In this document: one piece after another, positions 44,795 to 54,879 of the stretch
How the letters are laid out: each line of letters opens with the position of its first letter
Position numbering within the stretch: position 1 is the first letter of the stretch
Made by a program: the position numbers and the translations under genes
The notes under the pieces: generated by a model
The model's input: only the letters and a program-made list of their open reading frames with translations
The model's database searches: none
Told to the model about the DNA's origin: nothing
From: Panulirus ornatus
Lineage: Eukaryota; Arthropoda; Malacostraca; Decapoda; Palinuridae
Direction: 5' to 3'
DNA: 64,000 nucleotides
Assembly: GCF_036320965.1 (NCBI RefSeq)
Contig: NC_092231.1
Coordinates: forward strand, 24,720,894-24,784,893

Positions 44795-45425
44795 AGCCTG
44801 AAGCACTGAAACCCCTTCCCAGCACTACACCTGAAGCACTGAAACTCTCCTAGTACCATTCGTGAAGCACTGGAACTCTCCCAGCACCGTTCGTGAAGCA
44901 CTGGAACTCCCAGCACTGTACTTAGAGCACTGAAGCTCTCCCAGTACTGTACATGAAGCACTGAAACTCTCCCATTACCGTTCATGAATCGCTGAAACTC
45001 CCAGCACTGTACCTAGAGCACTGAAGTTCTCCCAGCACCGCACATGAAGGACTGAAACTTCCCAATGCTATATGAAGCTCTACTTGCATTGTACTTTCCT
45101 AACAATGCATGAAACTGAAACTCTCCCAGATTGAGGCGTAAAAGCTCTAAAACTCTTTCAGTATTATACGGGAAGCACTGAAACTCTCCCGGCACTTTTC
45201 ATGAAACTCTCCCGGCACTAAAATAAAGCAGTGAAATTTACCCGGCACTGTACATTTAGTAGTGAAATTCTCCCATACTCACTGAAACTCCCAGCTCTAT
45301 ACATTAAGCCCTGAAACTCTCCCAGCACTGGACGTGAAGCATTGAATCTCCTCTCCCCCCCCCCCCCCTCGATACTGAAACTCTCCCAGCACTGGACAGA
45401 AGCACTGAAACTCTCCTGATACCAC
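44795..45425. repeat. Degenerate 30-35 bp minisatellite
   Basis: About eighteen loose units with GAAGCACTGAAACTCTCCC followed by AGCACTGTAC or AGCACCGTTC, with a C-run near 45354-45369. Confidence 0.9.
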
Positions 45426-45434
45426 ATGCCTTCG

Positions 45435-45530
45435 GTGTACCGGGTTGCCTGATTGGAGCCTGCGAGTATGTCGGTGTATGTGATATTAATGTATTGGGTT
45501 CGATCCTCCCTATAGGGTCTATATTAACGT
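45435..45530 (+). other. tRNA-like SINE remnant
   Basis: TTGCCTGATTGGAGCC resembles an internal promoter A box, and GGGTTCGATCC about 50 bases later resembles a B box. The stems do not close into a tRNA. Confidence 0.4.
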
Positions 45531-46257
45531 CTCGTTGCTCCTGTAAAATCAGGAATAAGGTTAGCCTTCCTTCCTGTGTCGTTAGTTTTGTTGACTTTCT
45601 CATGGCATTTATAATATTCTTTCATCTGCGTCAAGAATTTAGTGTATTTATATTTCCACGTTAAGAAGAACGTTTCATGCACTTACTTATGTACGGATAA
45701 TCTGGCACAGGTGCCTTAAGATTCTTAGGGACCCTGAAGGAAAAGAAAAAAATACTTAAAGCGTGTGATTAATTGAACACTTTATAATTCATGAAATTAA
45801 TCATTTCCTTTTCAATAGAGCCAGGTAAGGATATTTGCTGGTGTGATCCAATAAGCTGTTGAGTCGTAACTTTCAAAGCGTTGCCCCCCTCCCCCCCAAC
45901 CTAGTTCGACGAGCTGCCTTAACTTCTCTGTACCAGCGAACAAAATTTGCTGATATGTTGACCCTCGATTCTGTGAGCCAGAAAGATTTGTTGACTTTAC
46001 TTTTCAGGGTATCAACCGGCAAACATCGTTGACTGGTATGATACTGTATAACTCAGTCAAATGTATTTGACACATCTCATTATAAGTTACAGTTCAATAA
46101 GACGTATTGATATGACTTAGTATATACTGTAATTCAGTAAGATGACTGTAATCGTATTATAGATTATAATTCAATGAGATATATTGAGACATTACTCTTG
46201 TCTCATAATTCAATAAGATGTATTAGCATGATGTACTTCATGATTTGATTTGATGCA
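45531..46257. other. Unassigned stretch
   Basis: Loose repeats of AATTCAATAAGATGTATT type near 46080-46220. No gene. Confidence 0.45.
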
Positions 46258-46332
46258 TTTGACATGACTGTCTTTACTGTTTGTGTTATCTGTCTTGACA
46301 TGACTGTCTTTACTGTTTGTGTTATCTGTCTC
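46258..46332. repeat. 36-bp direct duplication
   Basis: Two back-to-back identical copies of a 36-bp segment beginning GACATGACTGTCTTTACTG. Confidence 0.93.
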
Positions 46333-46765
46333 TTTCCCTACACCACCAAACTCTGGAACTCTACCATTTCATATCTCCCCTAACAGTTAGGACTTGATCT
46401 TCAATTTCGTATAGTCAGAGAGATATTTCAGCTCCTCTTCGTATCTTTTGACTTCAGTATCTATTGAGTCTTCTCTTTATATTTCGTGTAAGGCCAGGTC
46501 TGTATGGTAGATTGTTTTTCCTTGCCTGGAGCTTTGGACATTAACCAGAAGAAAACGTTATTCAAATACTGGCGACACAGGCTAGTATTACCCGTTGATA
46601 TATGTTAGTTATCTTCAATGGTCTTAGGTTAGGAATTCTCGCGTCCTGAATTTACCTGAGGGTTGAGACAACTTCTGTCGCGCAGGAAATTGATAAGGTA
46701 ATTAGTTCTACTTAAGATAATCACCAATATTTCATTTCAGACGACCAGTGTAAAATGAATGGTCG

Positions 46766-46770
<5 letters not shown>
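46333..46770. other. Unassigned stretch
   Basis: Nothing recognised. Confidence 0.45.

Positions 46771-46850
<80 letters not shown>
46771..46850. repeat. (CT)n microsatellite
   Basis: TC run of about 80 bases. Confidence 0.97.
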
Positions 46851-46855
<5 letters not shown>

Positions 46856-47402
46856 TCATATTGCTGTCCATCCCTCTTCTGCCTGTCTATCTGTGTTTCA
46901 ACTCTGTCCCTGTCTCTCACCTCCCCCGCCCTACTCCCACACGAGCCCCTCCCTCTTTCTACCCCCTTCCCTCATTTATATCATTTAAACCCTCCTCTTC
47001 CTCCATCACGCTTCGTTTCTCTTCCCCCCCATCCTTGTCTCTCCTTCACTTCCATCTCTCGCCGTTCACCACCCTCCCATATTTAACTTCCTCTTGTGCA
47101 ATCTCACATCATATTTCTCCCGTTGCATTCTCATTATTTCCCTGTTTCCATCCCTATAATTTCTACCTCATTCCTACCTTCTCACTTCACTCCATCCCTC
47201 TGTACCACGACACCCAATCTCTCCTCCTCACCATCGTCCTGTAAAATGCAAACCAAAGATTTAATCATCGCATTAATTGCTTCACAGTTGTATGTGAGCA
47301 GTATATATTGAGAAAAAGAAGTAAATGTAATTTCAGTCTCTTGGCATAAATTCTTCAAGTAATGGGATCACTCTTACATCTGTGATACAGAAATTAGAGT
47401 TA

Positions 47403-47404
<2 letters not shown>
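46851..47404. other. Pyrimidine-rich stretch
   Basis: Strongly C and T biased to about 47240, which explains the long open frame. No gene seen. Confidence 0.55.

Positions 47405-47481
<77 letters not shown>
47405..47481. repeat. (TA)n microsatellite
   Basis: TA run of about 77 bases, left flank of the short element. Confidence 0.97.
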
Positions 47482-47484
<3 letters not shown>

Positions 47485-47726
47485 CCCTGGGGATAGGGGA
47501 GAAAGAATACTTCCCACGTATTCCCTGCGTGTCGTAGAAGGCGACTAAAAGGGGAGGGAGCGGGGGGCTGGAAACCCTCCCCTCTCGTTTTTTTTTTTTT
47601 TTTTTTTTTTTTCCAAAAGAAGGAGCAGAGAATTGGGCCAGGTGAGGGTATTCCCTCAAGGCCCAGTCCTCTGTTCTTAACGCTACCTCGCTAATGCGGG
47701 AAATGGCGAATAGTTTGAAAGAAAAG

Positions 47727-47729
<3 letters not shown>
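47482..47729 (+). mobile_element. TA-flanked short element, copy 5 (full length)
   Basis: Reference copy: TATCCCTGGGGATAGGGGAG, TTCCCACGTATTCCCTGCG, TGTCGTAGAAGGCGACTAAA, GGGGGGCTGGAAACCCTCCC, a long oligo-T, CCAAAAGAAGGAGCAGAG, GGCCCAGTCCTCTGTTC, TTAACGCTACC, hairpin CTCGC-TAAT-GCGGG, AAATGGCGAATAGT and an A-rich end. TA tracts of more than 70 bases on both sides. No open frame, no LTR, and no clear tRNA boxes. Confidence 0.93.

Positions 47730-47802
<73 letters not shown>
47730..47802. repeat. (TA)n microsatellite
   Basis: TA run of about 73 bases between the short element and LINE copy I. Confidence 0.97.
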
Positions 47803-47804
<2 letters not shown>

Positions 47805-47805
47805 C

Positions 47806-48262
47806 TCAGGATATATATTTGATATGCATTGCCTATGCTGGATCAGTTCATTGCTAGCACCACATTGCTCCAATTCGCTCTTACTCCTTACGCACCTTAC
47901 ACCCTCCTGCGTGTTCGCGCCTCGAGCACTCGAATCGTTATTCACATCCTCCCATCTCCAAGTTGGTCTCCCACTTCTACTCCTCTCCACCACTTCTGAT
48001 ACACATATCCACTTTGTCAGCCTTTCCCCACTCATTCTCTCCATATTTCCAAAACACCCCTCAGCTCTCTCAGCCATAATTTTCTTATTACCACACATCT
48101 CTCACTTACCCTATCATTACTTACTTGATCAACCCTCCTCACACCACATATTGTCCTCATACATCTCATTTGCAGCACATTCACCCTCGTCCCTACCATT
48201 CTCAGCCATAGCCCATGCCTCGTATCCATACAACATCGTTGGGACTACTATACCTTGAGACT
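47806..48262 (-). mobile_element. LINE copy I, 3' coding fragment on minus strand
   Basis: Reading the minus strand from 48262: TMLYGYEAWA (partly shifted), VNVLQMRCMRTICGVRRVDQVSNDRVSE, KKIMAERAEGCFGNMERMSGERLTK, and SRSGRPTWRWEDV near 47960. It stops at a TA tract before the usual 3' tail. It is diverged from copies A and F. Confidence 0.87.
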
Positions 48263-48294
48263 TACCTGTTTACATTTGAAACTTAGACACACGG

Positions 48295-48362
48295 AATACG
48301 TGATAACGATTTGCCTATAGGCGACGATGACTCGAACCCAGTCCTACAGCGTGGCAGGCCGG
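48295..48362 (-). mobile_element. tRNA-derived SINE-like element (minus)
   Basis: On the minus strand: TTAGTGTACCGGCCTGCC (A-box-like), ACTGGGTTCGAGTCATCG (B box), then CGCCTATAGGCAAATCGTTA. It pairs with the inverted copy 30-130 bases away. Confidence 0.65.
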
Positions 48363-48394
48363 TACACTAACAGCAGGAATGATGTAAAGCTTTT

Positions 48395-48490
48395 GTTGTC
48401 TTGTCGTTCAATGGTTTCCTTACCAGCCCACCACTCGGTAGGACTGGGTTCGAATCTTCATCGTCCATAGATAAATCGTTACCATACCCT
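48395..48490 (+). mobile_element. tRNA-derived SINE-like element (plus)
   Basis: GTCGTTCAATGGTTTCC (A-box-like), TAGGACTGGGTTCGAATC (B box), then TTCATCGTCCATAG and ATAAATCGTTACCA. It matches the minus-strand neighbour through the B box and 40 bases beyond, so the two copies are head to head. Confidence 0.65.
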
Positions 48491-48502
48491 ATATATATTT
48501 AT

Positions 48503-48570
<68 letters not shown>
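48491..48570. repeat. (TA)n microsatellite
   Basis: TA run with an early AAAT interruption. Confidence 0.96.
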
Positions 48571-48574
<4 letters not shown>

Positions 48575-48801
48575 CTTTTCATACATATTCGCTATTTCCC
48601 GCGTAAGCGAGGTAGCGTCAAGAACAGAGGACTGAGCCTTAGAGCGAATATCCTCACTTGGCCTCCTTCTCTGTTCTTGATTTTGGAAAATTAAAGAACG
48701 GGAGGGGAGGATTTCCAGCCCCCCGCTCCCTCCACTTTTAATCGCCTTCTACGACACGCAGGGAATACGTGGGAAGTATTTTTTCTCCCCTGTCCCCAGG
48801 G

Positions 48802-48802
<1 letters not shown>
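48571..48802 (-). mobile_element. TA-flanked short element, copy 6 (full length)
   Basis: Reverse orientation. The plus strand reads TCGCTATTTCCCGCG, AAGCGAGGTAGCGTCAAGAAC, then CCCCCGCTCCCTCC and TGTCCCCAGGGATTA. TA tracts on both sides. Confidence 0.92.

Positions 48803-48840
<38 letters not shown>
48803..48840. repeat. (TA)n microsatellite
   Basis: TA run of about 38 bases. Confidence 0.96.
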
Positions 48841-48843
<3 letters not shown>

Positions 48844-49062
48844 GGATAAGAGGTGCCTCGGTGCAGTAGGAGCGAGATGGATCTTGGGTGTGGCCCTCAT
48901 GAAAGAAGACTTGCCGTAAAAAATGCTCTCGAGCTGCGTAATCTTTGACCAGGGAAAGGAATGGCGCGCGCCTGAGCCGACGCCAAACATGTCTGGTTTT
49001 GATGTTCTTATTATAGCCCCGTCGCTTGATCTTCCTGCCTCCCTCTCCCACCAAGGACTCTT

Positions 49063-49068
<6 letters not shown>

Positions 49069-49126
<58 letters not shown>
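49069..49126. repeat. (CT)n microsatellite
   Basis: CT run of about 58 bases in a pyrimidine-rich setting. Confidence 0.97.
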
Positions 49127-49130
<4 letters not shown>

Positions 49131-49412
49131 CTCCCTCCCTCCTTCCCTTCCTCCCAGCTCTCGCCGAGAAAAGTGATTACACACGGCTCGTTCTCCTTTT
49201 TACCTCCGGCTTTGATCATTACTACCAAGAGTAAGGTCTACAGGCTATATAAATGTTGTGCCAGCGTGAGCGAGAAGTCTTGATCAGGTTAATACTGCTC
49301 TCCTGTCAGCCTCCTCTTGATGGTGTTGTCACATCCACAGAGTCCAAATGAATCTGTACTGCAAATGATGTTTGCTTTTTGAGATTGTGGTTCTCTCTTC
49401 TCAGCCTCATCG

Positions 49413-49453
<41 letters not shown>
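49413..49453. repeat. (CA)n microsatellite
   Basis: CA run of about 41 bases, adjoining the SINE-like element. Confidence 0.97.
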
Positions 49454-49457
<4 letters not shown>

Positions 49458-49557
49458 GGGATTTGAATCCATGGCTTGGCAGGCGGACTACATCCAACCC
49501 AGGTGTTCATCCTTCACTCGGGGATGGTTGGTAAATGTGTACCTAGCTTAGGCTGGG

Positions 49558-49558
<1 letters not shown>
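49454..49558 (+). mobile_element. tRNA-derived SINE-like element
   Basis: GGGATTTGAATCCATGG (B-box-like), GGCTTGGCAGGCGGACTAC, ATCCAACCCAGGTGTTCATCC, GGGGATGGTTGGTAAATG and TACCTAGCTTAGGCTGGG. Same family as 10803-10940 and 63163-63245. A CA tract lies before it and a GT tract after it. Confidence 0.65.

Positions 49559-49600
<42 letters not shown>
49559..49600. repeat. (GT)n microsatellite
   Basis: TG run of about 42 bases. Confidence 0.97.
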
Positions 49601-49603
<3 letters not shown>

Positions 49604-49789
49604 ATACATACATAGGAGGAAAGACATGGGACATATATACAAGGTTAAGAGAGAAGCAAAACGAGTGTAAAACTAATTCCCCGTGACACATAAATAGTAA
49701 TTACTCGCGCATGCGCGTGCTTCCTAACTACATCGTTCTCCGGGACACACTCAACAGTCTCCAGCGTTGGACTACCCCTAAGCACGTGA

Positions 49790-50320
49790 GCATCCAGGAC
49801 CCAGGACTATATTCATGCACGTCCGTCTCCCTTCCAAACGTAACCACCGCTGCTGTCTAACGTGAAACCAGCGTCACCCTGGCTGGTTGTTCAGTCCACC
49901 AAGCTTCTCTGTGTCACTCAAGACGAGGAACGAGACTGGAAGGAACACGTCAGCACCATCATCAACTCCCCCACCTACCGTCTCGACATTCTTCGAAGGG
50001 TGAAGACTCCCTGCGCTCGAACCTTTCACTCAGTCCCGAAGCCACCTTTGCCTCTCCTGCCTGGTCCTCCTCCTCCGCCTGCCTGCCACACAACAAGGGA
50101 GACGAGAGAAGGTTGTAGAAAAGGGAATGTGAGAGCATCGTCCGTCCCTCCTGTGCCACTATCAAAGAGGTGTTCGACACATTGATCGTTTCGCCTCACT
50201 CCACCACCCATTACCTGCACCTCTCCTACAGCTTGGTGGGAAAGTCGTGTACAGCAGTACCCACCTCGCCACAGTCCCTTCTCAACACTAGACAACACCC
50301 CTTTCCCTGTTGCAGTTCGG
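49790..50320 (+). mobile_element. LINE reverse transcriptase C-terminal fragment, decayed
   Basis: The frame 49862-50185 has VVQSTKLLCVTQDEERDWKEHVSTII then YRLDILRRVKT. This is the K-LLGVTLD..L.W..HV block just after the palm domain. A shifted frame continues with TFASPAWSSS near 50040-50070 (the L.YASPAW block) and KRECESIVRPSCATIKE near 50115-50165 (the QKRACRIILG.AY block). The order fits a jockey/I-like LINE different from the main family. Active-site boxes are absent. Confidence 0.6.
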
Positions 50321-50344
50321 CTCATATTATTATCATTGTCATTA

Positions 50345-50345
<1 letters not shown>

Positions 50346-50395
<50 letters not shown>

Positions 50396-50560
50396 CATTA
50401 CATTATTATCATTATATTACTATTGTTATAATTATTATCATTAACAGCAAAAGCGTTGATAATGATAATATTAATGTTTTTGCTATCATTATGATGATAA
50501 TGATGATGATCATCATTATATCATCATCGCCATCATCATCATCATCATATTGCCCCTTTT
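50346..50560. repeat. (ATT)n tract with ATC triplets
   Basis: Pure ATT run to about 50400, then interspersed ATT, ATC and ATG triplets. Confidence 0.93.
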
Positions 50561-51536
50561 CCCAAATGGTAGACTTGGAGCCAACATCTAGTCGTCTTCC
50601 TCAACAAGTAAGCCCAATTCCGTGTCCCTTGTCATTACCCAAAATTAATTGGTTTCGGAAATAAAATGGAACAGTCAGCGAGAGGAATGGGTGTCGATAC
50701 CTCTTGTTCCAGTTTCCAAAGACGCTGGAATAGATGATATTCCAGTGGAATGGCTGTCGCTTCCGCTGCTGTGGAACAGAGGCTCTTTTTGAGGATTTCA
50801 TTTTGCCGGTCGAGGTGTAAGCCTCTCTCTGATCCTAGTGTTTGTCTTTGGATTTTCTTGCTATTAATCGTTTATTCCCAGCTGTTTAAGCCCCAGGTAA
50901 AGTTTGATATGTTGTAGGATTAAACCTGCTGGAGTAATTAGTGTACCAAGATTTATAAAGTTTTGCCCCGTGTAATTAGTGCTAATGAGGGAGATTATCT
51001 GAAGTGGTTGTCATTAGGGGAAACTACAGAACAAGGCTTTCTAGAGCTTGTTTTTTCCCCCGATGTCGTTGTTAAGTATAATGTGTCCCTTGTATTTACC
51101 AGCGATCTTTGACAGAAAAAAAATCAGGTGTCGAATACTTTGCGTAAAGGAAGAGAGTGAAACAGGAAGTGAACAGACAAAATTGCATATGTAAGGGAAT
51201 ATTGTATGAAGAACAAGCTAACGAGAGTGCTAATGATAATAGTTATAAAAAAGATAGAATTTTTATACTGTATTTGACGTATGAAACAGTTTCTATATTC
51301 ATAACCAGTATCTGTGATGAGTTATACCTAACAACATTTTTGTCTTGGTTAAAAAAAAGAAAGTGCTGTTCGTACCTTGTGTGCTTGAAACCAGAACTAC
51401 ATTAGCGGAAGTAGACCGAGTTATTCTCAAAGTTGAAATGTTTGTTTTATGATGTTCTGTTTCATATAGCGAATTGCTTACATAGATTATAGTAAAGTTG
51501 TAAGAATCTTTTATAATCAATGTCCTTGATATCTTG

Positions 51537-51537
<1 letters not shown>
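50561..51537. other. Unassigned stretch
   Basis: Nothing recognised. Confidence 0.45.
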
Positions 51538-51572
<35 letters not shown>

Positions 51573-51607
51573 CATTATTATTATTATTATCATTATTATT
51601 ATTATTA

Positions 51608-51647
<40 letters not shown>

Positions 51648-51663
51648 CATTATTATTATTATT
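51538..51663. repeat. (ATT)n microsatellite
   Basis: ATT run of about 126 bases with regularly placed ATC interruptions. Confidence 0.97.
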
Positions 51664-52014
51664 GCCTTTCTCAACACTGCGAATTAGTGTCAGAAACACA
51701 AGAACACACTTTAACTCGCAGTGTGTCATGTATCATATTCCGATACCAAACCTTAGCTTCCACAGCCAAGCCTCACGTACTATCTGTTCATGTTTTCCCG
51801 TTTCAGGGAAAACTACTGGATTCTGTGTTTGGTTATGTACTGTACACCATTACTGTTACCTATTTCATAACTTTTGAAAGATTTTTTTTTTATCAAATTA
51901 TGTGTCTCAGGCGTAAAAGATGTGAATATGAGTTGGCATAATGAGGTGCTGCTCATAGTGCAAAGCCCGATGATATTATTTGAGTCATTTTTTGATGTTT
52001 ATAAAACTCCTGAA
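51664..52014. other. Unassigned stretch
   Basis: Nothing recognised. Confidence 0.45.
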
Positions 52015-52360
52015 GCACATTGGTACGACCCTTCAGCGCAACGGTACGACCCCGTAGCGCAGGGGAACGACCCTTGAACACATTGGTACGACCCTTGAGC
52101 ACATTGGTACGACCCTTGAGCGCAACGGTACGACCCCGTAGCGCAGGGGAACGACCTACGCTACGATGCGCAGCGGTACGACCCTTGAGCACAGCGTTAC
52201 GACTCCTAAGCAAAGCATTACGACCCTTGACGAGGACGTGCAGCCCATCGGTATGACGGCCTAGCCTTTGACTTCGCTTTTAAGAGTTCATGCGACGTCG
52301 TACCCAAGCGTCGTACTGTCGCGCTCTAGGGTTGTGCCATTGTGCTTCAAGGTCGTACCT
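52015..52360. repeat. Fold-back minisatellite element, locus 8 (expanded left arm)
   Basis: Left arm of about nine 21-bp units (GGTACGACCCTTGAGCACATT type) to about 52235. Core: GGTATGACGGCCTAGCC with TTTGACTTC. Right arm: about three inverted units (GTCGTACCCAAGC, GTCGTACTGTCGCGCTC, GTGCTTCAAGGTCGTACC). Here the left arm, not the right, has expanded. Confidence 0.88.
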
Positions 52361-53864
52361 TAGTAATCTAGAGATTAAGCACTACGACTTCCAACATGCT
52401 AAGAGGGAAAAGCGCTCCAGATTAACGAAGGAAGGAGCGAAATTGTTGAAGATACAAACGAAGTGTTTCGATGGCAAAACTGGAGATCACAAAGGTAGTG
52501 TTCGGCGTATGAGATATAACCACTGTCAAAAAATAGTAACTAAAACGAGAAAGATAAAGTTTCTCATAAGGAAAATAGAAAACGGGTGCCATACGCCACC
52601 ACCTCAACGAAAACGTGCCCCACACACCCTCACCTCAAATACCAGGAAAGATCCGGACCAAAGCGTGGAAATCCCGAGTTCGCTGACAAAGTGAGAGTAA
52701 TGTGGGTCTTGGGAAGACGTTCCAGAGGTGACGTCAATCTAACCAACGCCCTGACCTTCTCTACCCCCCCACCACCACTCTTTTCCCCGCGATTAATCTC
52801 ACTGCCTCGCTGAATCACCCTTTAAATACATCTAATTGTAAGTGATGGGTGTACTTAGCGGTGGCAGTGAGCCGAGTGCGTCTTTCCAGGTCTTAGATTT
52901 TATGGTGTTCTGGAGGATGCGTAAATCCCAGGTGTGATCAGGGGTTATATATAAGTAGTAACCATAGTTCTGAGCTATTTTGCTTTTGATGGCCTGGTCT
53001 TTGACATGACCTGCAGGAGGTTGAAATTTTGCACTTTCAAGTGTCTTTCGTCCAGATGATACAGATGCTCTTGTATCGGTTTTTGAGATTCTGTTTTTGT
53101 CAAGATACTTTCCAAAAAAAAGGGGTTATGTAGTTGAGGTTGGAATTCATATCATATACTGACTGGTAAGTGAAATATTATTTCTTATAGATATATATTT
53201 TTGGAACAGTTCTGCTAGATCTTGTGTGGAAGACAAAGTAAGAATTCGTAAGAACAGATGAATAATATATTACATTAGATCTTTCCCATGATGACAAAGA
53301 TTTTGCAACTTCATTTGCATCATGAATTATCTTTTTAGAATTCAAATACAGTCGTAGTTGCATGCATGACCTTGTTATTTAAGATTTCAGATCATTGTCT
53401 TGCATATATATATTATGAAAGTTATGCCTCGGCGAAATTCCCAGAACACTGCAGTTCATTGAAATAATGAAATTGGTTGATTGGTTGATTAGTTTGGTCT
53501 TACTGCCCATCGACCGAGTCATTTTGTAACCACCTTGTTGGAAAGAATGAACATCACGTATTGAAGATAATATCAAGATCACATATGCTTTCGCTTCATG
53601 TATGTCCCATGTAATGAAACTACCATTCAGGACGCTATATAAACCACTGGAGATATCATAATGTAGTACAGAATTTTTAAATGATCATAATTATTAAAAT
53701 TTACTTACCCTACAGGGGAACGTAATCATATTAGCCTTTTCTCGCAAATTACATTTTGTGTTAAGCACTTAAATACAACAGATTTCTGGAATGGAATTAT
53801 TTCCGCCTAAATAATAAATTTTCAACGTTAATCGTGGACATATAAAACATATGTTAATTATAAA
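52361..53864. other. Unassigned stretch
   Basis: No gene or repeat recognised; the short frames have no motif. Confidence 0.45.
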
Positions 53865-54080
53865 TTGTGACCAATACTCAGCGTAAGTACCCCAGGAGAT
53901 GATATACATGGCTATAACTTGTGACCAATACTCAGCGTAAGTACCCCAGGAGATGATATACATGGCTATAACTTGTGACCAATACTCAGCGTAAGTACCC
54001 CAGGAGATGATATACATGGCTATAACTTGTGACCAATACTCAGCGTAAGTACCCCAGGAGATAATATACATGGCTATAAC
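53865..54080. repeat. 54-bp minisatellite, four copies
   Basis: Four copies of a 54-bp unit beginning TTGTGACCAATACTCAGCG, almost identical (one G/A difference in the last). Open on the minus strand as an 18-residue repeat because 54 is a multiple of three. Confidence 0.97.
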
Positions 54081-54412
54081 TTTTAAACACACACTACAGT
54101 TTGCCAATGTAATTAGGCCGGAATATTACATGACTTCTAGAATTTATCATAATTAACTAAAGCACAACGCAGGGAAAAAAAAAAGAACTTTTATTATATT
54201 GCCACCAGAAGTTGGCCTAATTGTCAGTGTCTCTAATTGTAGTCTGTTTAATCGTCACAAACTGTAATTGCAGCGAGGCAGCTTGCTGGAGGCTGTGTTT
54301 TACTCGTTGTCGGCCTAATGAGCACTCGTTCCAACCAATTGGGGTCATGGACTATTATAGCTGTATTTTATGTATTGTATTATGGAAGCTGTGAACGGTT
54401 ATATATCCTAGT

Positions 54413-54415
<3 letters not shown>
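54081..54415. other. Unassigned stretch
   Basis: Nothing recognised. Confidence 0.45.

Positions 54416-54452
<37 letters not shown>
54416..54452. repeat. (GA)n microsatellite
   Basis: GA run of about 37 bases. Confidence 0.96.
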
Positions 54453-54454
<2 letters not shown>

Positions 54455-54534
54455 AAAAGAGGAAAAGATCACAAGGTGACGTCGAGGAAGTGCTGAGGTT
54501 CCCCACTATCAGATAAATTTTTTTTTTATAAAAA

Positions 54535-54535
<1 letters not shown>

Positions 54536-54604
<69 letters not shown>
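54536..54604. repeat. (TA)n microsatellite
   Basis: TA run of about 69 bases, left flank of the short element. Confidence 0.97.
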
Positions 54605-54606
<2 letters not shown>

Positions 54607-54837
54607 CTTTTTTTTTTCATACTATTTACTATTTCCCGCATTAGCGAGGTAGCGTTAAGAACAGAGGACTGAGCCTTTGAGGGAATATCCTCAATTGGCC
54701 CCCTTCTCTGTTCCTTCTTTTGGAAAGTTAAAAACGACAGGGGAGGATTTCCAACCCCCCCGCTCCATCCCCTTTTAGTCGCCTTCTACGATACGCAGGG
54801 AAATCGTGGGAAGTATTTTTTCTCCTGTATCCCTAGG

Positions 54838-54838
<1 letters not shown>
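54605..54838 (-). mobile_element. TA-flanked short element, copy 7 (full length)
   Basis: Reverse orientation; the plus strand reads ACTATTTCCCGCATTAGCG, AGGTAGCGTTAAGAACAG and on to GTATCCCTAGGCAT. The hairpin side abuts TA as usual, but the other end abuts a (CA)n tract instead of TA. Confidence 0.92.

Positions 54839-54876
<38 letters not shown>
54839..54876. repeat. (CA)n microsatellite
   Basis: CA run of about 38 bases. Confidence 0.97.

Positions 54877-54879
<3 letters not shown>

Noticed and set aside
47405..47802. Short element as an LTR or as a terminal-inverted-repeat MITE
   Set aside because: The ends are not inverted copies of each other and there is no internal coding partner. 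The only symmetry is the TA tracts, which are not part of a defined inverted repeat.
49962..50325. Minus-strand frames at the 50-kb LINE piece
   Set aside because: Shadows of the plus-strand reverse transcriptase relic; no motif of their own.
53769..54107. 112-codon minus-strand frame with 18-residue repeats
   Set aside because: 54-bp minisatellite artefact.
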